From assembly GCF_042453785.1 (NCBI RefSeq), contig NC_091671.1, positions 38,331,001-38,395,000 on the forward strand: a stretch of DNA of 64,000 nucleotides, in the 5' to 3' direction. The position numbers and the translations under genes were made by a program. Below are positions 12,254 through 23,207 of the stretch, piece by piece. The stretch's first letter is position 1; every line of letters starts with the position of its first letter. The notes under the pieces are model-generated. The model saw only the letters and a list, made by a program, of their open reading frames with translations. It searched no databases and was not told where the DNA came from. The stretch is from Malus domestica (Eukaryota > Streptophyta > Magnoliopsida > Rosales > Rosaceae).

Positions 12254-12976
12254 ATGATTGATTTTAGAGACAAAAAATGTTAGGTCTTCCTATTTAATCC
12301 TTTTTTATGTTTTCATACCCTCTCCACTGCAGATAAAGATAAGAGAGGATGAGGTATTCTAAGTTTGTAGAGTTCTGAGTTTTTTAAATTAATGACTTAA
12401 TGTCCTATGATTATGATAAGTCGTTATATGTTTTACGTTTTAACTTGTTCATCCTTTTAACGTCCTAGGTACATGTAAATTCTTCTCCTTCCCTACTTGC
12501 ATAACTTGGAAAGACTCAGAACCTGCCCAACTTTAGTCTTTTCTAATCAATCGTTGATAATTTTAACTGCACAAGAGGTTTTGTTTTTTTGGTTGTGGGG
12601 AGGTCATAATTTTTTATTTTCGGTAACGTAAGAGAGTAAATCACCTCAAAGCTAACTTAATAAATGATAACAACTGCAAAACTATAGACCAAAATAAAGT
12701 ATTTTAATTTCATGCAAACTTAATGATATAATCGATAGAAAAATCACACACAAAATTAGTATAGAAATTTTAAACTCTCGAGAATAATTAAAAAGAGGCG
12801 ACAGTTTGATCGGATAAAGGATAAATAAAATGGAGAAAGACTCAGTCCAATAAATGGATCCAAATTTCCATACCTATTATTTATACATTACTTGATGGCT
12901 CGGATAATTAAATATCGGTAGCAGTTAAGAACTGTGATGCAAATTGCAGAGGCTGTCCCAACTTTTGAAGTTCACT
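12254..12976. other. FLZ 3' region and intergenic DNA
   Basis: Contains the 3' UTR of the FLZ gene, probably ending within the first 250 bases, then AT-rich sequence with no recognised feature up to the target duplication of the Mutator-like element. Confidence 0.5.
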
Positions 12977-13416
12977 TAGATTTTAGGATAAATATCAGTT
13001 TACTATCCTTAAGATTTTTAGTTTTTAACATTTGGTACATAAAATTTTTTTTGTTCTAGAGTCATACCTAAAGTGTTAATTTTGGAACAGTCTCATACAT
13101 CCGTTAATCAAACTGTTAACACTGCCGTTAATTGATGATGTGACGCCTATATGGACAATGACTAGACGACACGTGTCATTAAGGGTCTACGTGAAAATTA
13201 AAAATTCAAAAAATATAATTAACTAAATATTAAAAAAAATAAAAAAAACTAAACTAAACTAAAAAACCAAAAAAACCCACCCACACCTAGATCTTCCCCA
13301 TCGACCGTTCCCCCAAGCTGGGATTAAGAACTTGAAGAAGAAGAAGAAGAAGAAGGTTTAGTAAGAGAGAGAGAGAGAGAGAGTGTGTAGGGGGAAAGAG
13401 AGAGGGAGTCCCGACC

Positions 13417-13623
13417 CTCTACGTCACCTGCGACCGCGACATCCACCCTGCCAACCCTCTTAGCCAACGCCACAAACGAGTCTCGATCACGCCCTTCTAC
13501 AACTCGATGAACTCGGCCACCGATTTTGTCCCCTCTATCAAATCTGTTGTCAACTTCCTCGATGACAGTTACTTCTCCGACGTTGACGAAGAGATCGAGG
13601 CGAGGAGGGAGACGTCGACATGA
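13417..13623 (+). pseudogene. Captured CONSTANS-like B-box fragment
   Basis: In one frame the sequence encodes [20 protein letters not shown] and continues [10 protein letters not shown], then [17 protein letters not shown], ending at TGA 13621-13623. This matches the second half of B-box 2 of CONSTANS-like (COL/BBX) proteins, with the CDRDIH and ANPLxxRHxRV signatures, plus the following linker. B-box 1, the start of B-box 2 and the CCT domain are absent. It sits wholly inside the Mutator-like element, so it is a transduplicated piece of a host gene. A short stretch (GACCCTCTACGTCACCTGCG) recurs with one change near 13669, a local partial duplication. Confidence 0.85.
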
Positions 13624-13751
13624 GAGAGAGGGATGAGATCGAGAATCGACATGAGAGAGAGAGTCCCGACCCTCTGCGTCACCTGCGACCGCAAGAGTGG
13701 GGTGGTGAAGGAAAGTTTGGGTTGGAGGGGGGACACTGGTCGACGGGAATA

Positions 13752-13845
13752 TCTGGGTGTGGGTGGGAGGGTGGGCACGGGGGATTTGGGGAAGACGATC
13801 TAGGTGTGGGTGGGAGGGTAGGCACGGGGGGATTTGGGGAAAACC
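13752..13845. repeat. ~47-bp GC-rich tandem duplication inside the Pack-MULE
   Basis: The unit beginning TGGGTGTGGGTGGGAGGGT and ending GGGGATTTGGGGAA occurs twice with a few changes. It creates G-rich open frames that are probably fortuitous. Confidence 0.65.
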
Positions 13846-14825
13846 TCGAGCTTCTGTTCAAATCATTCCCCAATTTTAAGTCTCTGCCTTTATCCACACA
13901 TTTCTCATCCTCTCTTTCTTCTCTGTGCAGATGGACCTAATTGTATGACTCAAATTCGAAAATTTTGGATTTTGATTTTGATTTAGGGTTTTGGAGAATT
14001 AGAGCTAACAAATATATTGGGAGAATGTTTGTGTTAGGAGCAGATGAATGGAGGAGAAGAGGGAAGGGTGGTGAGAGGAGTCGACGAGGAAATGTCGATT
14101 CGGCTGATTGGACGCTCGCAACGGCGATGTGACGAAGGGGAACAGGTCGGTCGCGATTCGCAATTGCAAATGGCAGGTCGAAAGAAGATGAAAGAATCGA
14201 CACCTTATCTTAACACTCAGACGAGGGATTTTGGCGGAATAGGAAAGGAAGCTAAAATTAGATAGGATTTTTTGCGGCATCTTGGATTGCTTAGGTGACG
14301 AGAAGATCTGGGTCTTGCTTTTTTCTTTTTTTTTTGAACTTTTCTTTAAATAATTATTTTTTTTGAATTTTTAATTTCCACGTGGACCCCCTTAATGACA
14401 CGTGACATCAAGTCATTGTCCACATAGACGTCACATCATCAGTTAACGGCAGAGTTAACAGTTTGACTAACGGATGTATGAGACTCTCAAAATTAACATT
14501 TTAGGTATAACTCTTGGACGAAAAAAACTTCATGTACCAAATGTTGAAAACCACGAAACTTGAGGATGGTAAACTGATATTTACTCTAGATTTTATTGCA
14601 TTAGTTTTCCTATCATTACCAACATCTGCTTGCATCATCCAACATACCACGATACCAAGAGATTTTTTAATGTGCCAGAAACACGATTTTGTATAACAAA
14701 TGTCATAACACAAATGGTTAGATACTTAAAAAAAATTATTTGTATTCTGACACTTAGTGTACCAAACCGTATTTTTGACACAATAGAAAATTTATCCATG
14801 ATGGGTATCTTATCTAAACCACATA

Positions 14826-15640
14826 TTATTAAACACACTTTGTCAATCAAATACACAAAAAGGACGGTATTAAGTATTAACCCTATATTCACTATTTCAA
14901 TATAAAAAATAATAATAATAATTAACGAAAACTCTAAAAAAAACTTTAGTTTTAATGAAAATAGACAAATAAAGGCGTAGTGAATAGTATCAGGGAAAGG
15001 TAAAAAAGTGGTTTTTCGTTAAGAGTGAACAGTACCAGAAGTGTTTTGTTAAAACTCCAAAAAAAAAATGGCAGTCATGTAGAGCGCATTGGATGAGAGG
15101 TATATCTTCAGTTCACAACATAATCTCTCACGTGAATAAGTCTCTCACGTGAATAAGCAAAACTTGTGATGAATGTATATATCAGTACAACTGAAGATAC
15201 ATGTCTTTGTATATCAACAAACTTAGTCATGGTAGATATATGGTGGATATAAATACAATGAATCTTAGGTTACACAATAAACTATAAAGTATCTCGTATG
15301 CTAGTTATCTATTAATAAAACACATTTCGCTAATCAAATACGTGAAAGAAACGGTATTAACCCTAAATTCACTATTTAATACAAAAACAGAAGGCAAAAA
15401 AAAAAAAAAATCATATCGCCAATCATGTTGAGTGCATTGAATGAGAGGTATATCTTTGGTTCACAACATAATCTCTCGTGTGAATAGGCAAAACTTGTGA
15501 TGGGTGTATTTATCAGCATGGCTGAAGATATATCCCTTTGTATATCAACAAACTTACTCATAGTAAATATATGGAGGATATAAATACAATGAAGTAATCT
15601 TAGGTTACACCTCAAAATCTCTCGTATAAATAAGTAAAGC
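14826..15640. repeat. Two-unit imperfect tandem repeat
   Basis: Unit one (about 14826-15290) and unit two (about 15313-15640) share GCATTGRATGAGAGGTATAT, TTCACAACATAATCTCTC, TTGTATATCAACAAACTTA and GGATATAAATACAATGAA. Unit one carries an extra segment of about 135 bp (14925-15065) not present in unit two; similar sequence occurs at 41460-41620. Non-coding. Confidence 0.55.
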
Positions 15641-16138
15641 TAACGATAAATGTATAAAGAAAGAGATCACAATGTATCCGAGAAAATATTTTTTTATATA
15701 TATCTCTAACATCACGCGATAAAAGTGTAAAACTAGAGGTGTAAACAATATAAAATATGTCATCAGTTGCACATCAGAATCTCTCACATGAGTAAACAGA
15801 GCCTGATGAGGCCAACTTACCAAGAAGCCAAAAGCACTTCGAAGATGTAATGAGGAAAGAGGGAAAAGAAGACTAGTTTAAGATAAAGGCTGCCTAAAGG
15901 GATCGGACAAAAAGGAATGTTGTCTGTCAAATGTTACTGTTGAAACAAGTATCAAAGTTGGCTTTGGCATTCATCCCTTTCTCCTGTTCACGTTCCACGC
16001 CTATACCACAGTGAAAAACTGGACCGCAGCAACAAATCAGCAATGATTGAAGGGAAAAGAACACTCGGTCGCAATAATACAGCAGCAAATTGCATAATGC
16101 TTTCACAAAATGAACAAAATGAACAGAATTAAACATAA

Positions 16139-16364
16139 AACATGAACTAACGAAAATGGGGGTCTTCCTTGTCCTCATTAGCTTGGTGTGGTGGGTTTGG
16201 GGTGACCATTTAACTTAGTTCAAGTGTCTATGGCTTGTATCCCCGCTCACTGCTTTGCTCTGGTTTAGTTTTCGTGGTGTTTGCCTCTTTGTAGGCTTTC
16301 TTGCTTATGTTCGGCTTCTTAGCCCTAGAATGTGTTTTCCTAGTTATCAAAAAAAAAAAAAAAA
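16139..16364 (+). mobile_element. Short non-LTR retroelement insertion with poly-A tail
   Basis: A 226-bp insertion ending in a run of about 16 A, flanked by 18-bp direct repeats (16121-16138 and 16365-16382, GAACARAATTAAACATAA, one mismatch). The tail and the long target duplication show target-primed retrotransposition. No pol III boxes or coding frame were seen, so it is more likely a 5'-truncated L1-type LINE end than a SINE. Confidence 0.75.
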
Positions 16365-16382
16365 GAACAAAATTAAACATAA

Positions 16383-17580
16383 GGGTGTACGATGATAGAA
16401 AGGGTGTGGCTATCAACCTCCTGTCAAAAAATACTTGAATGAAATGGGACTCTAAAGTGGCGGCACATGACAAGTTGAAACACATGACATGCTTAGATAC
16501 CACCCCCTTCGCATCCCTGTTTCATGTAACTCGCTCTTCAAATCATCAAATGCTTTGGTCACAAGACAAAACAACCATGGACAGATCACCACCAAGAGCT
16601 TGGTTCGTAGGAGATGCTCAAACGAAAATCCGTTTAGGAATTTCTTGTTTAACTTGAGAGCCTCCACAAATATGTACCAACCGGTTTGCACACTGGAGAA
16701 TTAGAGTTATGGAAAAGAGAAACCTTCTCGACATACATCAAAATTACCAATCTTCCATGAGAATAATCCTCAAAGATGAAATGGAAGCACCCCCCAAGCT
16801 GGACAATATTCTCGAGTCTGACCGCGGGTTGCAACTAGCGTTTGAAATATTTTCGATATGATCGATATTTTCAATATCAAATTTTGTTGATGTTTTCGAT
16901 ATATAAGTTAAATATCAAAAAAAGATTCTTATATTTCATCTAAATCTGAGTTTGACATTCTCTAAAGTTTCATTTTAAATTTCGGTAATTTCTATCAAAA
17001 CCAACTGATATTGATATTTCCATCCCACAAATTTACAATATCAATATTATCACCAATACCGATATTCGCAACACAAACAGCACCCAATAATTTCTCGCAA
17101 AATGGAGGTATTTCGGACTGAAAAAGTTTTGCGAACGGTGTCAAGTTTCAAATTGTCATGGCGACAGAATCATCAGCAACTCAAAGTACATGATTCACAT
17201 CTAAGCCGATCGAAAGAACATTATGCGCCATACAGCAACATCAATGGAACAGACCATATAAATCGAACAGATAGATAATGTTAACATCCATAAAATTAAC
17301 GTACGAATACGAAAGATAACGATAAACAAGCTAGCATCGAAGTTTAAATTAGACGACAGAAGAACAGGCTCAACATTGAAACATAAATACAAGATATAAA
17401 AGGTGACCACAAACATGTCCGATACTACAATGCTCCACCGGATCGATGGAAGACAAACAGCTTTTCCATACATCATGCATTCTTCAACACAAGTGATGAT
17501 GTAATGGAACCGCATTTGCCTTCAGCAAGGAACTATTACACGCATAAAGGACTACATCATGAACTGCTAACGAACACACC
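16383..17580. other. Intergenic, with a possible hAT-related MITE at about 16841-17085
   Basis: Between 16841 and 17085 the sequence is rich in GATAT/CGATAT motifs in both orientations, resembling the subterminal sequence of the hAT element at 23398-28794. It may be a non-autonomous relative, but the termini were not resolved. No gene is recognised elsewhere in the stretch. Confidence 0.35.
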
Positions 17581-18190
17581 TCCGGAATACTGTGTACCAA
17601 CTTGCACCCTGTTTCACACACATTCAAAAGAAATTAGTTACAACTGAAACAAATTATAAAAGAGTTGGCAAACACAACAATGAAAGGGAACAGGAAAACA
17701 GATGTATTACCTTGTCGATGGCGAGGCGAGATCAACAATCTCCAAGGATGAATACGATGTGAAGACCACAACCGGCACCATCATTTACAAGAACAATGAA
17801 CTAATAGGTAATTCCAAACTCAGGACATCATACAGATACAGGACAGAACCACAGATTGACCAACCCTAAAGACGAAAAACCAATGAAGCAGAAGTACGAA
17901 AGAACAATCACTACCCCTTCCCTCTTTTCTTTCTTAAAAACAGAAAAGATTGTGAAAGGTGAGAACACCCTTTGATAAGAGTGTAGTTAAAGGGGTTAGA
18001 TTGTTATCAGAAGTAAAGAACGTTTCGTTGAGTATGAATGCAAACAAGGCTATAACAGGAAAGGCAAGAGTGTTCAATGAAAGAAGATTACCTAAGCAGC
18101 TATTGGGACAACGCTGAACTAAGGAACAAAGAGACTAGACAATGTTAGAATATTTAGAAGGACACTAAATCTAAACCCTAAGGAAACAAA
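17581..18190 (-). ncRNA. Possible spliced minus-strand transcript
   Basis: On the minus strand there are donor-like sequences ATCGACAAG|GTAATA (near 17713) and GCTGCTTAG|GTAATC (near 18093), and an acceptor-like GTGTGTGAAACAG|GGTGC near 17610. No long reading frame links them. This could be a non-coding RNA or an alternatively processed 3' extension of the gene at 18888-19520. Evidence is splice-site appearance only. Confidence 0.2.
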
Positions 18191-18887
18191 AGACGTAACG
18201 CAGAAGAAAAGTGAAACCTATAGAAACCTACAAAGTTCGGTATGGATAGATCACTAGACATTCTACAGCATGTACAGTTACCGAAAGAAGACACCTACAC
18301 CTAACTCTAAAAGGGTTAACAAGAATTAGCAAATTTGTGAGGGGATTACATTGGAACGTTCACGTCCAATGTAGTTTCCCTCTGCTTTCATATGTAAGAC
18401 GGGTTGCTCAATCCCTCCCATTCCAGAGTGCTGGCAACCATCCGCTTCAAAAGTACAAGCCCTGTGCCACTAGTTCCCCTCTGCTTCCGTAAGTTCCATG
18501 TCAAAAATCCCATATTACACATACCATGCCAATTTTTCCCTATAAGCCATCATCTCCCCCATTCAATAGTGCAGACAACCATCCACTTCGAAAGAACAAG
18601 CCTTCAAAAGTACAAGCCTATCACAATTTCCTTCTGCTTCCTTAAAATTTCGGGTCGGGTCCCATCCATGTCGAAAATCCCATATTACACATACCATGCC
18701 ACTTTTTCGAGAAAAACCATTCATCTCCCCAATGCCAACTCCACATCCAACATAACCATGACTTTAACTTGTAGCACCACCACAGAAAACTAAGCACACT
18801 CATCACAACCCAAGACTACCAACCAATTTATTCATTCTATATACAATCTAAACCTATTTACAGGAGCCTAGTGCTCCCATCTGCCCT

Positions 18888-19520
18888 TCATTCATCGTCT
18901 ACATCAAGATTCAGAATGCGACGCAGAGTCTTGGTCGCGGAATCAGCATTGTGAAAGAGATCTCTAGCAGAAGACCCAGAATACTCCCTAGTTGGGGATG
19001 CGGGTGTAGACTTGGCAATTGGGTGGTGCATTTCGATATCAGCGGGCGACTTGGGCAATTCGAGCGACACGGTTCTCTTGGGTCGGATTGAAAACTTGGG
19101 GATTGGCAATGAACTCGGTGGGGGAGAGTTCGAGTAAGCCGGGCCGGCCCAGAGCTCAGAAAATGAAAAACTTCCATTGAAGTGCTTGCCTTTCTTCGAG
19201 TTGTTGACATTGATAGCAATTGGGGTGCTTCTACTCAATGTTCTGCTATCAGACTGTGAAACTGGACTAGGTGTATGTATCTTGTTTGGACTAGTTGTAG
19301 TTATCCTAGGAGGAGAACCAGAGCATGCTCCCCGTTTGGATACAGGAGTAGAGCAAGCCTTGGATGGGGTTGGGAGTATACCTGACCCGGATTGGAAAGT
19401 CCGGCAATTGATCCCTCGGAAGTCCTTGGACGGCGACGGGCCGACTTGGCCCGGCCCGTGTGGCTTCCCCTGGCCATAGTACTGGTTCTTATGCTGCGCC
19501 ACAACCAGAAGAGTCTCCAT
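18888..19520 (-). CDS. PNRC-motif proline-rich protein (probable mRNA-decapping adaptor)
   Basis: A single open frame of 210 residues, rich in Ser, Pro and Lys. The diagnostic feature is at residues 121-143: SELWAGPAYSNSPPPSS followed by LPIPKF. This is the proline-rich nuclear receptor coactivator (PNRC) motif, in which a W/Y-AGP core precedes an NSPxPSxLPxPxF segment. In animals and yeast that segment docks on the EVH1 domain of the decapping activator DCP1. The C-terminus (SATKTLRRILNL, residues 194-205) is a second conserved-looking block. The rest appears disordered. Plant roles are little characterised; a P-body or mRNA-decay function is inferred from the motif. The ATG at 19520 follows a leader that may contain an intron (see next entry). 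Confidence 0.82.
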   Translation of the reverse strand: METLLVVAQHKNQYYGQGKPHGPGQVGPSPSKDFRGINCRTFQSGSGILPTPSKACSTPVSKRGACSGSPPRITTTSPNKIHTPSPVSQSDSRTLSRSTPIAINVNNSKKGKHFNGSFSFSELWAGPAYSNSPPPSSLPIPKFSIRPKRTVSLELPKSPADIEMHHPIAKSTPASPTREYSGSSARDLFHNADSATKTLRRILNLDVDDE

Positions 19521-20050
19521 TACAAAAGATTCAGTGAGTCAAAGAGTACAACTCGGCCGAGTCAGTCCGATTCTCAGAGTAAACGATCTACTTCTACAAC
19601 TCAGCCCCAAAATGCTAAAAGATTACAGCTTTACGGTAAGAATCGCAGGAAAATCAGTCCAATCGAAGACCCAGATCCCGATCAGATTCAGATCAGAAAA
19701 AGCACCTATTTCGCTGTAAATCGAAAGATCATAACTGAAAATTAGATCTAAGAACTGCGTAAAAATGATTACCCCAAACACGAAATACACAAAACCCATG
19801 AAAATTAAACATTCAAATCGAAAACCCATGATTATTTTCTCGAGAAAGTGATGGAAAATTACCAAATCGAGCGAGAAAATTCTCACTTGGACCACAAAGG
19901 CAGTAATCACCTCTCAATCTTTGCTCTGCTTCTGGTTCTCGAGCACTGGTTTTTCGGGGATCGGAGTGAAATGGGGAATTGAGCCCCGGAGAGGAGAAAG
20001 GGAGAGGGAGAGAGAAAGGTACAAGGAGGAGAGACGAAGAAAGCACAAAA
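19521..20050 (-). promoter_or_regulatory. 5' leader and promoter-proximal region of the PNRC-motif gene
   Basis: Reading on the minus strand, a TC-rich first exon (about 20045 down to 19862) ends at TCGATTTG|GTAATT, a plausible 5'-UTR donor. Several acceptors are possible between 19640 and 19530, so the exact junction is not called. The (CT)n-rich stretch near 20000-20040 is typical of plant transcription start regions. Confidence 0.4.
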
Positions 20051-20556
20051 AATGGCTGTCTACAGTTGTAGTATATAACAAACGTACACTACTACTGTGG
20101 TACAGTACAGCCCCATATGGCACAGCCCAGTTGACTATTTTACCCCTTGAAATTTCCTTTTTGGGCGAACAAAATCAAAGTCTATAAAAATCCTCTCTTA
20201 ACGTTCAAAGTTGTACTGCTAATTTGCTTCTTTGTTAGCCACTGTAGTATGAAATATTGTGCTAATTTTACCCAAAAAAAAAGAAATATTGTGCTAATAC
20301 GACTTTTATGTGTGTCTGCAAACAATACGAGTAGTTGGCTCAGTTTGTTTTATTTGTCATATGTTAACAATCTTAACTATTAAACGATTAAAATGACTTT
20401 GAGATCCGAAAGTATACTTTCGTTTTAATCTTCTAGTTCATATTATGAAAAAATATACATATAAAATGCTTCTAGTTCCTTATAATCCTAATTTAGTTTA
20501 TGAAATGTAATTTTTTAGGGAGGAACGAAGGTAAAATATATACATAAAAAAAAAGT

Positions 20557-21034
20557 ATTTGTCAGTTTGTCTTTCAAACTTGTACAAAGTTGCTAATTTT
20601 TCTTTAAACTTTAATTTTAGTCGATTGACTACCTGAACTATTATAATTAGCCAATTTCCTCCTGAACTTTAATTGTACCCCTAAAATTTTATAAATAACT
20701 AATTTCCCCTACATAGATTTTAAAATTCTTCATTAATTTCCCCTACATAGATTTTAAAATTCTTCATCCAATTTTCACGTATCCAATTTGTCATTCTTTT
20801 GCCCACATATAGTTGTCATGTGTTGTCCGCGTGATCAAAATGAATAAAAAATTTAAAATCTAGCATCAGGAGAAAATGGGTTGTTTATAAAAGTTCAAGG
20901 GATAAATGGCTCAAATTAAAGTTCAAGGAGAAAATCGGCTAATAATAAAAAAATTGGGAAGTAATTAACTAAAATTAAAGTTCAAAAGAAAATTAATAGC
21001 TCTATATAAGTTTGATAGACAAATCAACAAATAT
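20557..21034. mobile_element. Non-autonomous element with ~100-bp terminal inverted repeats
   Basis: The left end TTGTCAGTTTGTCTTTCAAA is mirrored by the right end (reverse complement TTGATTTGTCTATCAAACTT). The arms continue through TTTAAACTTTAATTTTAGT-type sequence. A 33-bp direct duplication (CCCCTACATAGATTTTAAAA twice, near 20707 and 20741) lies inside. Non-coding, probably a MULE- or hAT-derived MITE. Confidence 0.6.
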
Positions 21035-21039
21035 GTCTA

Positions 21040-21203
21040 GGGAAATTTTATTTGAACTCATCTAACCTCTTTCTACACTCAACTTACTCTCTTTACCCAT
21101 ATTGTTTTTTATTAAAGAATTAATATCTCTTTAAACCCAAATTTATTACCTAAACTACCATCTCAAACCCAATTCAAAATGTAAGATTATCTTTACACCC
21201 ATA
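21040..21203. repeat. MITE-like repeat, family M2 (inverted relative of 5378-5544)
   Basis: Reverse complement of 5378-5544 with only scattered differences. It abuts the inverted-repeat element at 20557-21034. Confidence 0.65.
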
Positions 21204-21540
21204 TGCTATTTAGCTTATAACAATGTATGATTGGATTGGGATCAAGATTTGGGTTGAGAATGAGATTGAGACTGAGAGGTGTCAGCTCGCTTTAGGCGTT
21301 TTTTCCTGTATATCCATGCTTACTTGAATGCATCTTTCTGCAAGGCCTCTCCAGTAAGGTGACTCATACCTGCCATAAAAACCAAACTTCAACATTAATG
21401 TTCTATCATAAACCATTCCCACATGCATCCAAGACGATTTCTTGCAAACCACGTATGCATATGTCACCAGTCTTCAATCATGTATGCATACATGAGATAT
21501 GAATAGCTTTAATAAAGTAAACCGTATGGCTCCTTAAACA

Positions 21541-22023
21541 CGTGGTTTGCGCAAGAATCTGGAGAAAACACTGCTAACTTCTTCAATGTTAGCTGCAGCA
21601 ATCAATGGAAGAGACCTACATGGGTGGACTGCTCTCCATAAAGCTTGTTTCAAAGGGAAGATAGAAGTCATTTGAACATTGCTTGAAAAGGGTGTGGATA
21701 TGGATGCTAAAGATGAGGATGGATACACCGCGTTGCACTGTGCAGCGGAGTCGGGACATGCAGATGTGATTAAGATGTTGGTAAAGAAAGGAGTTGATGC
21801 TGAAGCTCGAACTAACAAATGTGTGACTGCACTGCAAATTGTTGAGTCTTTGCACTACGCTGGGATTACTAGGATACTTATTCATAGAGGTGCAACAAAA
21901 GACAATAGTAATATGGCACATATCTTGACCCAGGCCTCAGTTTCATTTGGGAAAAAAATTTATGGGACTAGAGGAGGAGATCATCAAAGAAGGAATGAGG
22001 AAGAAGAAATTGAGTTGAGCTAG
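21541..22023 (+). pseudogene. Ankyrin-repeat protein gene fragment with premature stop
   Basis: One frame reads [20 protein letters not shown], then VI, a TGA stop (21673-21675), then TLLEKGVDMDAKDEDGYTAL, HCAAESGHADVIKMLVKKG and a third repeat ending LIHRGATK, finishing at TAG 22021. These are ankyrin repeats (xTALHxAxxxGHxxVxxxLL). The TGA most likely replaced a CGA codon, since an Arg at this position restores the repeat phase. There is no obvious start codon or promoter, and the N-terminal part of a normal ankyrin protein is missing. The C-terminal tail is acidic (EEEEIELS). I call it a decayed partial gene; the parent family was not identified. Confidence 0.75.
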
Positions 22024-23207
22024 AGCTCTATGTGGAAGCTTCGATCGTTCAATGCCATTGGCTGTTGTTTAGCTAGTAAAGCTGGAACTAATATTGGTGC
22101 ATTTGTATTTTAATAAACATATGATAAATTGGAGGATTCAAAACTTCAAAATCATCATCCATCAATAAAAAAAACTTGTTTTTCTCTATGAGAGCTATTA
22201 GGGGTTTAGCCGGAATGAATGTAAGATAAACAAAGAGTGATCTTATGGCTTAATTATAGTGTTTGAGTTTATTAATAAATTTAAGTTTTATTATTAATTT
22301 CATTTTGTACTTAATAGTAATTATGCAATAAGGTAAAATAAATAATTAATATTTAAATTTTAAATTAAGTGTACAAAGAAATTACATGGATTTAAATAAA
22401 ATTTCTCATATGCCCATTAAAAACACTCATAACTGATAACTCTACTGAAAATCAAAATAAAACTTATGAGTGATGAGGGCGTTTTGGTGTACCTAGATAA
22501 GTCTGAATCAAAAAAGTCGGACCCACGAAAGTCATCTTTACTAAAATATGTGCAAAAATATCGGCAAAAAAAAGATAGTGTGCAAATAAATAAATAAATG
22601 AAAAAAGTTGTTGGAGACTTTGACGTGTTGTGTAGTGGGTTAGCGACCTACACGTGTCCGTCTTTTAGGTCGGTCTCATAATTTTGCTCTCCAACTTTAA
22701 AAAATTAAATGATTTCCCTTAGTTAATATTTTAAAAAAAATTCAATCTACCGAACCGATAATACGGTCTGGTATATTGAATTTTTTTTTCTAATATTACA
22801 ATTTTACTAATGAATATAGGTTTATTTTTTACGAAGTTGAGTCCAAAAAATCAATAACTATGTTGTTCATTGTGTGATTCAATTAGTGTAAATATATTGT
22901 TGCATTAAAAATAAATAATTTTAACATTTTTTTTCTCGTTTACATTTTTGTTTATTTTTTTAATTTTCTATCATCCAATTTGATGATAATTTTTCTATGT
23001 AACATAGACAAAGATATGCATGAAAATAAAAATAAAAATAAACAATGTTTCTCCTTTTTCCCGCAACGAATAAATCCTAAAGTGGGGATATTTGCTTCGG
23101 TGGGTGAGCTTCAAAGGTGGAAAGATGCCCATGAATACCATTCCGAATGTGCCACAATTTCACTTTAGTGACATTATTAAACTTAAGTGGAATGAACGTC
23201 TCAAAAC
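22024..23207. other. Intergenic, with a diverged family M2 repeat at 22290-22410
   Basis: 22290-22410 is the inverted relative of 4611-4712. The remainder is AT-rich DNA without recognised features. The plus-strand frame 22980-23168 is not convincing. Confidence 0.5.

Larger units (their letters stand above)
12986..14586. mobile_element. Pack-MULE: Mutator-like element with a captured gene fragment
   Basis: A 1601-bp element flanked by perfect 9-bp target duplications TAGATTTTA (12977-12985 and 14587-14595), the hallmark of Mutator-like transposons. Terminal inverted repeats of over 200 bp: the left end starts GGATAAATATCAGTTTACTA and the right end in reverse complement starts GAGTAAATATCAGTTTACCA; both continue through ACACGTGTCATTAAGGG-type sequence. 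There is no transposase. The interior is GC-rich, unlike the AT-rich flanks and TIRs, and holds a CONSTANS-like fragment (13417-13623) plus unassigned sequence with an intron-acceptor-like CTCTGTGCAG near 13921. A second member of the family lies at 43194-44613. Confidence 0.9.

Noticed and set aside
13569-14280. Several overlapping open frames on both strands
   Set aside because: They arise from the GC-rich interior of the Pack-MULE. Only the CONSTANS-like stretch at 13417-13623 has recognisable homology.
18404-18793. 129-residue plus-strand frame
   Set aside because: Repetitive internal phrase, no domain, and it lies in the 3' flank of the minus-strand PNRC gene.
19177-19479. 100-residue plus-strand frame
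   Set aside because: Antisense shadow of the PNRC-motif gene.
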